64,000 nt of DNA from Streptomyces cellulosae (GCA_014655195.1 BNBH01000026.1:23100-87099), one strand, 5' to 3'; positions 9,889 through 18,447 are shown, numbered from the stretch's first letter. Notes: generated from the letters alone by a model not told the origin. Translations and numbers: made by a program.

Positions 9889-10692
9889 TCAGGCCGCCGG
9901 ACCTCCCGGGTTCGCCAGCGCCTCCGACAGCTCGCGCGCGATCTCCTGCAGCACCGGCACGATCCTCTCCGTCGCCGACTCCGTGACCCGGCCCGCCGGG
10001 CCCGAGATGGAGATGGCGGCCGCCGTCGGCGCGTCCGGCACCGGCACCGCGAGGCAGCGCACGCCGATCTCCTGCTCGTTGTCGTCGATGGCGTACCCCT
10101 GCCGGCGCACCTCCTCCAGCGCGGCGAGGAAGCCCTCGGGCGTGGTGATGGTCTTCTCCGTGGCCGCCGGCATGCCCGTGCGGCCCAGCAGCGCGCGCAC
10201 CTCCTCCGGCGGGAACCCGGCCAGCAGCGCCTTGCCCACACCCGTGGAGTGCGGCAGCACGCGGCGCCCCACCTCGGTGAACATCCGCATCGAGTGCTTC
10301 GACGGCACCTGCGCCACGTACACGATCTCGTCCCCGTCCAGCAGGGCCATGTTCGCCGTCTCGCCGGTCTCCTCCACCAGCCGCGCCAGATACGGCCGCG
10401 CCCAGGTGCCCAGCAGCCGGGACGCCGACTCGCCGAGGCGGATCAGGCGCGGGCCGAGCGCGTACCGCCGGTTGGGCTGCTGGCGTACGTAACCGCAGGC
10501 CACCAGCGTGCGCATCAGGCGGTGGATCGTCGGCAGGGGCAGGCCGCTGCTGGCGGACAGCTCGCTCAGGCCGACCTCGCCGCCCGCGTCCGCCATCCGC
10601 TCCAGCAGGTCGAAGGCGCGCTCGAGGGACTGCACGCCGCCACTGGCGGCGGGCCGGGCGGAGTCGGTGGTGCTGGCGCTGGACGTCGGCAC
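9889..10692 (-). CDS. allR: IclR-family regulator of allantoin catabolism (AllR)
   Basis: This 267-residue protein has an IclR winged HTH at about residues 18-80 (LERAFDLLERMAD, GLSELSASSGLPLPTIHRLMRTL) and the IclR effector domain (ETANMALLDGDEIVYVAQV, GVGKALLAGF, GVRCLAVPVPD). It is divergent from allB, and S. coelicolor has an IclR repressor (AllR) in the same position. By analogy it should repress allB-alc and aceB and be released by a purine-pathway intermediate. The 238-bp divergent gap holds two inverted repeats listed separately. Confidence 0.88.
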   Translation of the reverse strand: MPTSSASTTDSARPAASGGVQSLERAFDLLERMADAGGEVGLSELSASSGLPLPTIHRLMRTLVACGYVRQQPNRRYALGPRLIRLGESASRLLGTWARPYLARLVEETGETANMALLDGDEIVYVAQVPSKHSMRMFTEVGRRVLPHSTGVGKALLAGFPPEEVRALLGRTGMPAATEKTITTPEGFLAALEEVRRQGYAIDDNEQEIGVRCLAVPVPDAPTAAAISISGPAGRVTESATERIVPVLQEIARELSEALANPGGPAA

Positions 10693-10792
10693 GGCGCGTT
10701 CCTTTCGGGGCTGGCAGGAGGTCAGAAGCCTACCCGGCGGCCGGTCGGCGGCCCGCTCGTACGGAGCTACGTTCTGTGTGACGGAAGTCTAA

Positions 10793-10807
10793 TTCCGCTT
10801 TGCGGAA
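10793..10807. promoter_or_regulatory. Perfect inverted repeat TTCCGC-N3-GCGGAA
   Basis: A 6-bp-arm perfect inverted repeat sits in the allR/allB divergent promoter region, about 100 bp upstream of allR and 124 bp upstream of allB. IclR-type operators are often short palindromes of this length. It differs in sequence from the 10885-10901 site, so it may serve a second regulator or allR autoregulation. Confidence 0.5.
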
Positions 10808-10884
10808 ACGTCCAGGGGTGACGGTCGCGCCGCCGCGGCGGCAGGAGCACCCTTGACGCGGTGGAGTCCCGACGGCAACACTCC

Positions 10885-10901
10885 TTCAACAGAACGTTGA
10901 A
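10885..10901 (+). promoter_or_regulatory. Putative AllR operator upstream of allB
   Basis: A perfect inverted repeat TTCAAC-AGAAC-GTTGAA lies 30 bp upstream of the allB GTG start, where bound repressor would block transcription. A near copy lies upstream of aceB at 8585-8600. Confidence 0.6.
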
Positions 10902-10930
10902 TTTTCCGGCGGACCTGCAGGAGGCTCCGG

Positions 10931-12295
10931 GTGCCCGACGTCGAACTGGTGCTGCGCTCGACCCGCGTCATCACCCCCGAGGGGACGCGCGCCGCGTCCG
11001 TCGCCGTGGCCGGCGGCACCGTCACGGCCGTCCTGCCGCACGACGTGCCCGTCCCCGCCGGCGCCCGCCTGGAGGACCTGGGTGACGACGTCCTGCTGCC
11101 CGGCCTGGTCGACACCCACGTGCACGTCAACGACCCCGGCCGCACCGAGTGGGAGGGCTTCTGGACCGCCACCCGCGCGGCCGCCGCCGGCGGCATCACC
11201 ACGCTGATCGACATGCCGCTGAACTCCCTCCCGCCGACCACGACGGTCGACCATCTGCGCGTCAAGCGGAAGACCGCCGCCGACAAGGCGCACGTCGACG
11301 TCGGCTTCTGGGGCGGCGCCCTCCCCGACAACACGGCCGACCTGCGCCCGCTGCACGAGGCGGGGGTCTTCGGCTTCAAGGCGTTCCTGTCACCGTCCGG
11401 CGTCGACGAGTTCCCCCACCTCGACGACGGCCAACTCGCCGGCGCCCTGCGCGAGATCGCGTCCTTCGACGGTCTGCTGATCGTGCACGCCGAGGACCCG
11501 GGGCAGCTCGACGGCGCCCCCCGGCGCGGCGGCCCCCGCTACGCCGACTTCCTCGCCTCCCGCCCCCGCCGCGCCGAGGACACGGCCATCGCGCGACTCC
11601 TCGAACAGGCCCGGCGGTTCGACGCCCGTGTGCACGTCCTCCACCTCTCCTCCGCCGACGCGCTGCCCCTCATCGCGGAGGCCAAGGCGGACGGCGTCCG
11701 CGTCACCGTCGAGACCTGCCCCCACTACCTCACCCTCGCCGCGGAGGAAGTCCCCGACGGCGCCAGCGAGTTCAAGTGCTGCCCGCCCATCCGCGAGGCC
11801 GCCAACCAGGACCTGCTCTGGCAGGCCCTGGCCGACGGCACCATCGACTGCGTCGTCACCGACCACTCCCCGTCCACCGCCGACCTCAAGACGGACGACT
11901 TCGCGACCGCCTGGGGCGGCATCTCCGGACTCCAGCTCAGCCTCCCCGCCGTCTGGACCGAGGCCCGCGGGCGCGGCCACACCCTGGAGGACGTGGTCCG
12001 CTGGACGTCCACGCGCACGGCCCGGCTGGCCGGCCTCGACGCACGCAAGGGCGCCATCGCGCCCGGCCGTGACGCCGACTTCGCCGTCCTCGCCCCCGAC
12101 GAGACCTTCACCGTCGACCCGGCCGCCCTCCAGCACCGCAACCGCGTGACCGCCTACGCCGGACGCACCCTGCACGGCGTCGTCAGGTCCACCTGGCTGC
12201 GCGGCGAACGCGTCCTGGCCGACGGGGAGTTCACCGCACCGAAGGGCCGCCTGCTCACCCGGCCCCTGACTCGACACCCGAAAGCCGGCCCCTGA
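10931..12295 (+). CDS. allB: Allantoinase
   Basis: This 454-residue cyclic amidohydrolase hydrolyses allantoin to allantoate. It has the metal-binding DTHVHVND motif near residue 60, FGFKAFLSPSG carrying the carbamylated lysine, IVHAED, HVLHLSSAD, ETCPHYL, CCPPIR and VVTDHSP. These are the ordered ligands of the dihydroorotase/hydantoinase barrel. GTG 10931 follows GGAGG at 10919-10923. Its last codons fall in a 26-bp tandem repeat, so the C-terminal tail (LTRHPKAGP) is probably an addition. alc follows 57 bp later in the same direction. Confidence 0.95.
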   Translation: MPDVELVLRSTRVITPEGTRAASVAVAGGTVTAVLPHDVPVPAGARLEDLGDDVLLPGLVDTHVHVNDPGRTEWEGFWTATRAAAAGGITTLIDMPLNSLPPTTTVDHLRVKRKTAADKAHVDVGFWGGALPDNTADLRPLHEAGVFGFKAFLSPSGVDEFPHLDDGQLAGALREIASFDGLLIVHAEDPGQLDGAPRRGGPRYADFLASRPRRAEDTAIARLLEQARRFDARVHVLHLSSADALPLIAEAKADGVRVTVETCPHYLTLAAEEVPDGASEFKCCPPIREAANQDLLWQALADGTIDCVVTDHSPSTADLKTDDFATAWGGISGLQLSLPAVWTEARGRGHTLEDVVRWTSTRTARLAGLDARKGAIAPGRDADFAVLAPDETFTVDPAALQHRNRVTAYAGRTLHGVVRSTWLRGERVLADGEFTAPKGRLLTRPLTRHPKAGP

Positions 12296-12338
12296 CTCGA
12301 CACCCGAAAGCCGGCCCCCGACACGACACCCGAAAGGC
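12261..12338. repeat. Three tandem 26-bp repeats spanning the end of allB
   Basis: Units lie at 12261-12286, 12287-12312 and 12313-12338. The first two are identical and the third has a few changes. Twenty-six is not a multiple of three, so expansion shifted the allB frame: the stop lies in unit 2, and unit 3 supplies GAAAGGCAGGA just before alc. Confidence 0.85.
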
Positions 12339-12352
12339 AGGACCACATCACC

Positions 12353-13468
12353 GTGACGGCGATCGAGACCTTCACCGGCGACGCAAGCCCCTACGGCGGC
12401 GGCGACCCGTACGCGGACTACCGCACCGCCGACTTCCCCTTCACCCACCTCGCCGACCTCGCCGACCGCCGGCTCGGCGCCGGTGTCATCGCCGCCAACG
12501 ACGAGTTCTTCGCCGAGCGCGAGAACCTCCTGCTGCCCGGCCGCCCCGTCTTCGACCCCGAACGCTTCGGCCACAAGGGCAAGATCATGGACGGCTGGGA
12601 GACCCGGCGGCGGCGCGGCGTCTCCGCCGGCCACCCCTGGCCGGCCGACGACGACCACGACTGGGCGCTGATCCGCCTCGGCACGCCCGGCGTCGTCCGC
12701 GGCATCGTCGTCGACACCGCCCACTTCCGCGGCAACTACCCGCAGGCGGTCTCGGTCGAGGGCACCGCCGTCGACGGCTCCCCCTCGCCCGGGGAACTGC
12801 TCTCCGACGACGTGAAGTGGACGACGCTGGTGCCCCGCACCCGCATCGGCGGCCACGCGGCCAACGGCTTCGCCGTCACCGCCGAACAGCGCATCACCCA
12901 CCTGCGCCTCAACCAGCACCCCGACGGCGGCATCGCCCGCCTGCGCGTGTACGGCGAGGTCGTCCCGGACCTGGCGTGGCTCACCGCGCTCGGCACCTTC
13001 GACGTCGTCGCCCTGGAGAACGGCGGCCGCGTCGAGGACGCCTCCGACCGCTTCTACTCGCCCGCGGCCAACACCATCCGGCCCGGACGCTCCCAGAAGA
13101 TGGACGACGGCTGGGAGACCCGGCGCCGCCGCGACCACGGCCACGACTGGATCACGTACCGCCTGGTCGCCCAGGCCCAGATCCGCGCCCTGGAGATCGA
13201 CACCGCCTGCCTCAAGGGCAACGCGGCCGGCTGGGCATCGGTGTCCGTACGGGACGACGAGGACGGCGACTGGCGGGAGATCCTGCCCCGCACCCGCCTC
13301 CAGCCCGACACCAACCACCGCTTCCTCCTCCCGGACCCGGCGGTCGGCACCCACGCGCGCGTGGACATCCACCCCGACGGCGGCATCTCCCGCCTCCGGC
13401 TCTTCGGCTCCCTGACGGACCAGGGGGCGGCGACGCTGGAGGCGCGGAGGCAGGAACTCGGGGGCTGA
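12353..13468 (+). CDS. alc: Allantoicase
   Basis: This 371-residue enzyme has the duplicated jelly-roll layout of allantoicase. The motif GHKGKIMDGWETRRRR near residue 75 recurs as RSQKMDDGWETRRRR near 245, and HPDGGIARLR recurs as HPDGGISRLR. It splits allantoate into ureidoglycolate and urea. GTG 12353 lies 57 bp after allB, with GGCAGGA as ribosome-binding site supplied by the repeat. With allB it yields ureidoglycolate and then glyoxylate for malate synthase. The 3' end runs convergently into a short-chain dehydrogenase remnant. Confidence 0.95.
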   Translation: MTAIETFTGDASPYGGGDPYADYRTADFPFTHLADLADRRLGAGVIAANDEFFAERENLLLPGRPVFDPERFGHKGKIMDGWETRRRRGVSAGHPWPADDDHDWALIRLGTPGVVRGIVVDTAHFRGNYPQAVSVEGTAVDGSPSPGELLSDDVKWTTLVPRTRIGGHAANGFAVTAEQRITHLRLNQHPDGGIARLRVYGEVVPDLAWLTALGTFDVVALENGGRVEDASDRFYSPAANTIRPGRSQKMDDGWETRRRRDHGHDWITYRLVAQAQIRALEIDTACLKGNAAGWASVSVRDDEDGDWREILPRTRLQPDTNHRFLLPDPAVGTHARVDIHPDGGISRLRLFGSLTDQGAATLEARRQELGG

Positions 13469-13533
13469 GGCCCGTACGGGTGCCTGCTCGCGGAGGGGCG
13501 GGCACCCAGGGCCACGGCCCGGTCAGGCCGCGT

Positions 13534-13671
13534 GCCCTCCACGTACGTCACCGCGACGTCCGCGCCCTCCCGGGCGAGCCGCAGCGCCGTCGCGGCGCCG
13601 ATGCCGCGGCTGCCGCCGGTCACCAGCGCCGTCCGGCCGAGCAGGGTCTTCTCCGTGGTGTCAGTGGTCAT
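13534..13671 (-). pseudogene. N-terminal remnant of a short-chain dehydrogenase
   Basis: From an ATG at 13671 the minus strand reads through GRTALVTGGSRGIGAATALRLAREG and VTYVEG. This is the Rossmann start of an SDR, with its TGGSRGIG cofactor loop. After about 46 residues the resemblance ends, although the frame stays open into the antisense of alc. The catalytic Ser-Tyr-Lys part is missing, so this is a 3'-deleted gene. It probably marks an old deletion joining the allantoin block to the RNase gene. Confidence 0.7.
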
Positions 13672-13807
13672 GGGCCCATCCCAGTCGCCGGGACGGCGGG
13701 GTGCTGGCGGCGATCGGACGTCGACCTGCCGCGCCGTCAACCGCCCGGGCGTGCCCTTGTGTTACATCACGGGAAACTCATCGGACCGTACCGAAAAATC
13801 CATGTAC

Positions 13808-13840
13808 TTGACATTGACATGCCAGGGTCTACGCGCGTCA
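13808..13840 (+). promoter_or_regulatory. Promoter-like region of the secreted RNase gene
   Basis: Two consecutive TTGACA hexamers (13808-13813, 13814-13819) precede TCTACGCGCGTCA, whose core ACGCGCGT is palindromic, 10 bp before the ATG at 13850. The base composition is less GC-rich than its surroundings. It looks like a -35 region with a regulator or start-site element; the exact -10 is unclear. Confidence 0.45.
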
Positions 13841-13849
13841 TCATGGGGT

Positions 13850-14278
13850 ATGCGATTCCCCCCACGAGCGGCCCGGTCCGGGGCCGCAGCAGCCCTTCTG
13901 TCCGTCCTTCTGCTGGGCGGCGGCGGTGCTCTCTCCGCCCCGGCGGCGCACGCCGCACCCGCCCTCCCCGTCGCCGCGCGGTCGATTCAGGCGGTCGGCG
14001 ACATCTGCTACAGCGACCTGCCGTCCGAGGCGCACGACACCCTCGACCTGATCGAACAGGGCGGCCCGTTCCCGTTCGAGCAGGACGGCACGGTCTTCCA
14101 GAACCGGGAGGGCATCCTCCCCGGCCAGGAGACCGGCTACTACCACGAGTACACGGTGATCACGCCCGGTTCCCCCACCCGTGGCGCGCGCCGGATCGTG
14201 ACCGGTGAGGAGTACCAGGAGGACTACTACACCGCCGACCACTACGCCTCGTTCGACCTCGTCGACCACTCCTGCTGA
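13850..14278 (+). CDS. Secreted guanyl-specific ribonuclease, RNase Sa type
   Basis: This 142-residue preprotein has a signal peptide (RAARSGAAAALLSVLLLG, Ala-rich cleavage region near 37-47) and a mature part that follows RNase Sa closely. With an offset of 46, the known catalytic residues fall on Glu100 (HEYTVI), Arg115 (RRIVTG) and His131 (DHYASF). The two disulfide cysteines fall on Cys53 and the penultimate-to-end Cys142. It cleaves single-stranded RNA after G outside the cell. No inhibitor gene of the barstar type is adjacent, consistent with secretion as the safeguard. Confidence 0.93.
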   Translation: MRFPPRAARSGAAAALLSVLLLGGGGALSAPAAHAAPALPVAARSIQAVGDICYSDLPSEAHDTLDLIEQGGPFPFEQDGTVFQNREGILPGQETGYYHEYTVITPGSPTRGARRIVTGEEYQEDYYTADHYASFDLVDHSC

Positions 14279-14306
14279 CGGGCCGGTTCGTGGCAGGGGC
14301 GGCGGG

Positions 14307-14507
14307 TCAGCCGGGCTTGCGCGTCTCCGCGACGGCGAACAGGGCGACGCCCAGCACCACCAGGGCGACGCTCGCGTAGATCTCGTAGCCGTCGAGGAAC
14401 CCGGCCCGCCGCACGAGGCCCCAGTGCCAGTCGGTGAACTGCGTCACCAGACCGGCCACGCCCTGCAGCACGGCCACGAACCCCAGCACTTCCAGCAGTC
14501 GTCTCAT
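14307..14507 (-). CDS. Small two-TM membrane protein
   Basis: This 66-residue protein has two hydrophobic helices (LEVLGFVAVLQGVAGLV and YASVALVVLGVALFAVA) separated by a charged loop with WHWGLVRR, and ends in a basic tail. It overlaps nothing and converges with the RNase gene. ATG 14507 gives a sensible topology. I do not recognise the family; coding support comes from the helix pattern and typical codon use. Confidence 0.55.
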   Translation of the reverse strand: MRRLLEVLGFVAVLQGVAGLVTQFTDWHWGLVRRAGFLDGYEIYASVALVVLGVALFAVAETRKPG

Positions 14508-14686
14508 GCCACCGACTCTCGCCCCGCGGACCCCCCACCCACATCGGCCGCGGGGCGAGGCCTTCCCGACCGAAGTGCACCGCTCTTCTCCGCCGGGACG
14601 CCGAAAGTCTGAGGCCCCGCGACTTCGGTCGACGATTCCGCCCGCGAGGGGCCGCACCGGGCGCCCACTGCATAGATTTGTCGACT

Positions 14687-15937
14687 GTGACTGATGACAA
14701 GGCGGCGCGGACCGCCCCGGTGTACACGGGGCCCAGGTGGTTCTTCCCGTCCGCCCTCATCCACGAGCTCGACCCCGACGCGAGCCGCTCCGGCCGCCGC
14801 CCCCGGCGTACCGCCCGCGACTGGGTCGTCGACTTCTCCTGCTTCCTGCTCGCCGTCCTGATCGGGCTGGTCGGCGCCGAGGCACTACGGGACAACACCG
14901 AGCTCCCGCACGCCGTCGCCGTCCTCGACCAGGTGCTCGGCGCGCTGTCCTGCGCGGCGGTCTGGCTGCGCCGCCGCCGGCCGTTCGGCCTGGCCGCGGC
15001 GATGGTGCCGGTCGGCTTCCTCTCCGAGACCTCCGGCGGGGTCGCGATCATCGCCCTGTTCACGCTCGCCGTGCACCGGCCGTTGCGGTACGTGGCCTGG
15101 GTGGCCGGCGCGCAGCTCGCACTCGTGCCGCTGTACTTCTGGTGGCGTCCCGACCCCGACCTGCCGTACGCCGCCGCCGTCGCTCTCCTCCTCGTGCTGA
15201 CCGTCGCCACGGTCGGCTGGGGCATGTTCGTACGGTCCAAGCGGCAGCTCATGCTCAGCCTGCGGGACCGGGCCCGGCGCGCCGAGACGGAGGCGCGGCT
15301 GCGGGCCGAACAGGCGCAGCGGCTCGCCCGCGAGGCCATCGCGCGGGAGATGCACGACGTGCTCGCGCACCGGCTGACGCTGCTCAGCGTGCACGCGGGC
15401 GCGCTGGAGTTCCGTCCCGACGCCCCGCGTGACGAGATCGCGCGGGCGGCGGGCGTGATCCGGGAGAGCGCGCATGAGGCCCTCCAGGACCTGCGGGAGA
15501 TCATCGGGGTGCTGCGGGCCGGCGACAGCGAGGACGCGGGGCGTCCGCAGCCGACGCTGGCGGCGCTCGACACCCTGGTCGCCGAGTCCCGCCAGGCGGG
15601 GATGAAGGTCACCCTGGACCAGCGGGTCACCGACGCCGCCTCCGTCCCGGCCTCCGTCGGCCGCACCGCCTACCGCATCGTGCAGGAGGCCCTGACGAAC
15701 GCGCGCAAACACGCTCCCGGCGCGGAGGTCACGGTCTCGGTGGCCGGCGGCCCGGGCGAGGACCTCACCGTGCGGGTGCGCAACCCGCCCCCTGAGGGGG
15801 ACGTCCCCCCGGTTCCGGGCGCGGGCCAGGGCCTGATCGGCCTGAGAGAGCGAGCGACGCTGGCGGGGGGTTCCCTGGAACACGGCCGGACCCCGGAGGG
15901 CGGCTTCGAGGTGAGCGCACGGCTGCCGTGGCGATGA
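14687..15937 (+). CDS. Sensor histidine kinase (HisKA_3/NarL class)
   Basis: This kinase of about 416 residues has four to five N-terminal membrane helices (residues about 45-185), a coiled linker, and the HisKA_3 phosphoacceptor REMHDVLAHRLTLLSVHAGALE with its His. The ATPase domain follows (VQEALTNARKHAPGAEV, GQGLIGLRERATLAGG). It pairs with the response regulator at 16156. GTG 14687 lies just after CATAGATTT, which could be a -10, so the message may be leaderless; a TTG at 14678 is in frame. Signal is unknown. Confidence 0.88.
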   Translation: MTDDKAARTAPVYTGPRWFFPSALIHELDPDASRSGRRPRRTARDWVVDFSCFLLAVLIGLVGAEALRDNTELPHAVAVLDQVLGALSCAAVWLRRRRPFGLAAAMVPVGFLSETSGGVAIIALFTLAVHRPLRYVAWVAGAQLALVPLYFWWRPDPDLPYAAAVALLLVLTVATVGWGMFVRSKRQLMLSLRDRARRAETEARLRAEQAQRLAREAIAREMHDVLAHRLTLLSVHAGALEFRPDAPRDEIARAAGVIRESAHEALQDLREIIGVLRAGDSEDAGRPQPTLAALDTLVAESRQAGMKVTLDQRVTDAASVPASVGRTAYRIVQEALTNARKHAPGAEVTVSVAGGPGEDLTVRVRNPPPEGDVPPVPGAGQGLIGLRERATLAGGSLEHGRTPEGGFEVSARLPWR

Positions 15938-16066
15938 GCCTCGCGGCGATCGCGGACAGCACCTTTGCGCGGACCTCGGCTGCACTTCCGTGCCTGCGGC
16001 TCACGGGGTGCCTCGCGTCGTCGTATGCCGGGTGCGGGCCGTCGGGGGCCGGCCGCGCAGTTCCCC

Positions 16067-16083
16067 GCGCCCCCTTGGGGCGC
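16067..16083. repeat. Streptomyces-type intergenic hairpin between kinase and regulator genes
   Basis: The 218-bp gap between kinase and regulator contains a GCGCAGTTCCCCGCGCCCC-like stretch ending in a hairpin with 7-bp arms (GCGCCCC / GGGGCGC, 3-nt loop). Very similar sequences recur between genes in Streptomyces chromosomes, from general knowledge. It may attenuate or end the kinase transcript. Confidence 0.5.
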
Positions 16084-16155
16084 TCGCAGGCGCCGAGTTG
16101 CGCAGACACCCCCGACCCGCACACACCACCCCCGGTGCATGATTACGTACCCCCC

Positions 16156-16836
16156 ATGACAAGAATCCGCGTGCTCCTCGTGGACGACGACCCCCTCGTC
16201 CGCGCCGGCCTCTCCTTCATGCTCGGCGGCGCCGACGACATCGAGATCGTCGGAGAGGCCGCCGACGGAGCCGAAGTCACCGCACTCGTCGACCGCACCC
16301 ACCCCGACGTCGTCCTCATGGACATCCGCATGCCCACCGTCGACGGCCTCGCCGCCACCGAGGCGCTCCGCGCCCGCGCCGACGCCCCGCAGGTCGTCGT
16401 GCTCACCACCTTCCACGCCGACGACCAGGTCCTGCGCGCCCTCCGCGCCGGCGCCGCCGGCTTCGTGCTGAAGGACACCCCGCCCGCCGAGATCGTCGCC
16501 GCGGTCCGGCGCGTCGCGGCCGGCGACCCGGTGCTGTCGCCCGCCGTCACCCGGCAGTTGATGGCCCACGCCGCCGGCGACCCGGGCCCGGGCGACACCC
16601 GCCGCGCCCGCGCCCGCGACCGCGTCGCCGCCCTCAACGACCGCGAACGCGAGGTCGCCGTGGCCGTCGGCAGGGGTCTCGCCAACGCGGAGATCGCCGC
16701 CGAGCTGTACATGAGCGTGGCCACCGTCAAGACGCACGTCTCCCGCATCCTGGCCAAGCTCGACCTCAACAACCGTGTCCAGATCGCGCTGCTCGCCCAT
16801 GACGCGGGCCTGCTGGAGGAGACCGACACACCGTGA
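16156..16836 (+). CDS. Response regulator, NarL/FixJ (LuxR-HTH) family
   Basis: This 226-residue regulator has a receiver domain with the acidic pocket VDDDPL, phosphoacceptor Asp in VVLMDIRMP, a conserved Thr in VVLTTFH and Lys in FVLKDTP. A LuxR HTH follows at about 155-215 (LNDREREVAVAVGRGLANAEIAAELYMSVATVKTHVSRILAKL). It is the cognate partner of the kinase 218 bp upstream. Its stop overlaps the start of the thioesterase gene, which is therefore co-translated and may be a pathway target. Confidence 0.92.
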   Translation: MTRIRVLLVDDDPLVRAGLSFMLGGADDIEIVGEAADGAEVTALVDRTHPDVVLMDIRMPTVDGLAATEALRARADAPQVVVLTTFHADDQVLRALRAGAAGFVLKDTPPAEIVAAVRRVAAGDPVLSPAVTRQLMAHAAGDPGPGDTRRARARDRVAALNDREREVAVAVGRGLANAEIAAELYMSVATVKTHVSRILAKLDLNNRVQIALLAHDAGLLEETDTP

Positions 16837-17285
16837 CGTCCACCGAGCAGCCCGAGCCCACGCCCGCACTCGACCTCGCCGCCGCACAACACCTGCTGGA
16901 CGCCCAGCCCTTCAGCAGACTCCTCGGCGCCCGCATCACCGCGTTCGGCGACGGCGGGGCGACCGTGGAACTCGACGTCCGCGAGGACCTGCACCAGCAG
17001 AACGGCTTCCTGCACGGCGGCGTCCTCGCCTACGCCGCCGACAACGCCCTCACCTTCGCGGCCGGCGCGGTCCTCGGCCCGTCAGTGCTGACCGGCGGCT
17101 TCTCCATCCAGTACCTGCGTCCGGCCACCGGCCGCACCCTCCGCGCCCGCGCGACCGTCGTCCACGCGGGCCGACGCCAGGCGGTCACCCGCTGCGACCT
17201 GCTCACGGTCGCGGACGACGCCGGGGAAACCCTGTGCGCGGTGGCGCAGGGAACGGTCCTCCCGGTGACACCCCGCACGTCATGA
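16833..17285 (+). CDS. PaaI-type hotdog thioesterase
   Basis: This 150-residue protein has the hotdog signature LHQQNGFLHGGVLAYAADNA followed by YLRPATGRTLRARATVVHAGRR. These match the PaaI/YbgC-like acyl-CoA thioesterases, in which an Asp or Asn in the N-G-x-x-H-G-G helix positions the thioester. GTG 16833 overlaps the regulator's TGA. A bidirectional terminator follows the stop. Substrate is unknown. Confidence 0.85.
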   Translation: MTSTEQPEPTPALDLAAAQHLLDAQPFSRLLGARITAFGDGGATVELDVREDLHQQNGFLHGGVLAYAADNALTFAAGAVLGPSVLTGGFSIQYLRPATGRTLRARATVVHAGRRQAVTRCDLLTVADDAGETLCAVAQGTVLPVTPRTS

Positions 17286-17297
17286 AGCCATGAAGAA

Positions 17298-17318
17298 GGG
17301 GGTGTCACGGACACCCCC
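17298..17318. terminator. Bidirectional terminator hairpin
   Basis: GGGGGTGTC (17298-17306) and GACACCCCC (17310-17318) form a perfect 9-bp stem with a 3-nt loop between two convergent genes that end at 17285 and 17324. It would serve both. Confidence 0.8.
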
Positions 17319-17323
17319 ACGTC

Positions 17324-18346
17324 TCACGTCAGCGCCTCCTGCGCACTGCTCAACAGCTCCGCGGGCCGCACAGGTCTGCGCTCCCGCCGGGATCTCTCGC
17401 ACGCCTCCGCGATCAGCAGCGCCCGCAGCGCCTCTCGGCCGTCGCACGGGTTGGCCCGCTCACCCCGGACCACCTCGACGAACGCGACCAGTTCGGCCTC
17501 GTAGGCGGGCCCGAACCGCTCCAGGAAGCCGGTCCACGGCTTGTCCGCCGCGGGTGGCCCCGTCGGCTCGGTGGACGCGATGGGCGTACGGTCGTCGAGG
17601 CCGACGACGATCTGGTCGCGCTCCCCGGCCAGTTCCATGCGCACGTCGTAGCCCGCGCCGTTCATCCGGGTCCCGGTGACCGTGGCGAGGGTGCCGTCGT
17701 CGAGGGTGAGCAGCACCGCGCCCGTGTCGACGTCGCCCGCCTCGCGGAACATCAGCGGCCCCGCGTCCGACCCGGTGGCGTACACGTCGACGACCTCCCG
17801 GCCGGTCACCCAGCGCAGGATGTCGAAGTCGTGGATGAGCGTGTCCCGGTACAGCCCGCCCGACTGCTCCAGATGGGAGGGGTCCGGCGGCTCCGCCTCG
17901 CTGGTCATCGCCCGTACCGTGTGCAGCCGCCCCAGCCTGCCCGTCCGTACCGCCTCGCGGGCGCCGGTGTAGCCCCGGTCGAACCGCCGCTGGAAGCCCA
18001 TCTGCAGCACCGTCCCGGCGGTCTCCACCTCCGTGATCGCCTGTAACGTGCCCTCGATGTCCAGGGCGATGGGCTTCTCGCAGAAGACCGGCAGACCCGC
18101 GCGCGCCGCCCGCGCGATCAGGTCCGCGTGGGCGGAGGTGGCCGTGGTGATCACCACAGCGTCGACCCCCCAGGTGTAGATCTCGTCCACCCCGGGCGCC
18201 GCCGTCTCGCCGAGCCGGTGGGCGAGGGCGTGGGCCCGCGCCGGATCGACGTCTGTGAGAATGAGGGACCCCACCTCGCGATGCCTGCTGAGTGTGTGGG
18301 CGTGAATGGTGCCGATACGGCCCGTACCGATGACCCCGATGCGCAT
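17324..18346 (-). CDS. Gfo/Idh/MocA-family oxidoreductase (inositol dehydrogenase-like)
   Basis: This 340-residue NAD(P)-dependent sugar or cyclitol dehydrogenase has GVIGTGRIGTIHA at the N-terminus, FCEKPIALD (catalytic Lys in EKP), MGFQRRFDRGY and GGLYRDTLIHDFDILRW (His of the active site). These are features of myo-inositol 2-dehydrogenase and its relatives. It is divergent from a GntR regulator with a TGTCCGGACA palindrome in between, so it is probably repressed by that protein. The exact substrate (inositol, a sugar or a derivative) cannot be read from sequence. Confidence 0.85.
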   Translation of the reverse strand: MRIGVIGTGRIGTIHAHTLSRHREVGSLILTDVDPARAHALAHRLGETAAPGVDEIYTWGVDAVVITTATSAHADLIARAARAGLPVFCEKPIALDIEGTLQAITEVETAGTVLQMGFQRRFDRGYTGAREAVRTGRLGRLHTVRAMTSEAEPPDPSHLEQSGGLYRDTLIHDFDILRWVTGREVVDVYATGSDAGPLMFREAGDVDTGAVLLTLDDGTLATVTGTRMNGAGYDVRMELAGERDQIVVGLDDRTPIASTEPTGPPAADKPWTGFLERFGPAYEAELVAFVEVVRGERANPCDGREALRALLIAEACERSRRERRPVRPAELLSSAQEALT

Positions 18347-18387
18347 GGAAACAAAGTGGGGCTCGCGCCGCTCCCTGTCAATGCGTA

Positions 18388-18397
18388 TGTCCGGACA
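18388..18397. promoter_or_regulatory. TGTCCGGACA palindrome between divergent Gfo/Idh and GntR genes
   Basis: This 10-bp perfect palindrome is the same core found inside the 16-bp palindrome at 19244-19259. Both flank the GntR gene, which makes this regulator the likely binder. Confidence 0.6.
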
Positions 18398-18447
18398 ACC
18401 GAACTACACGACTTCCCGTCAACAGCCCACGCGGATACGCTCGCTCC

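Noticed and set aside
12353..13468. Repeated segments in allantoicase as a possible recent duplication
   Set aside because: The two DGWETRRRR / HPDGGI copies are the normal internal duplication of allantoicases.
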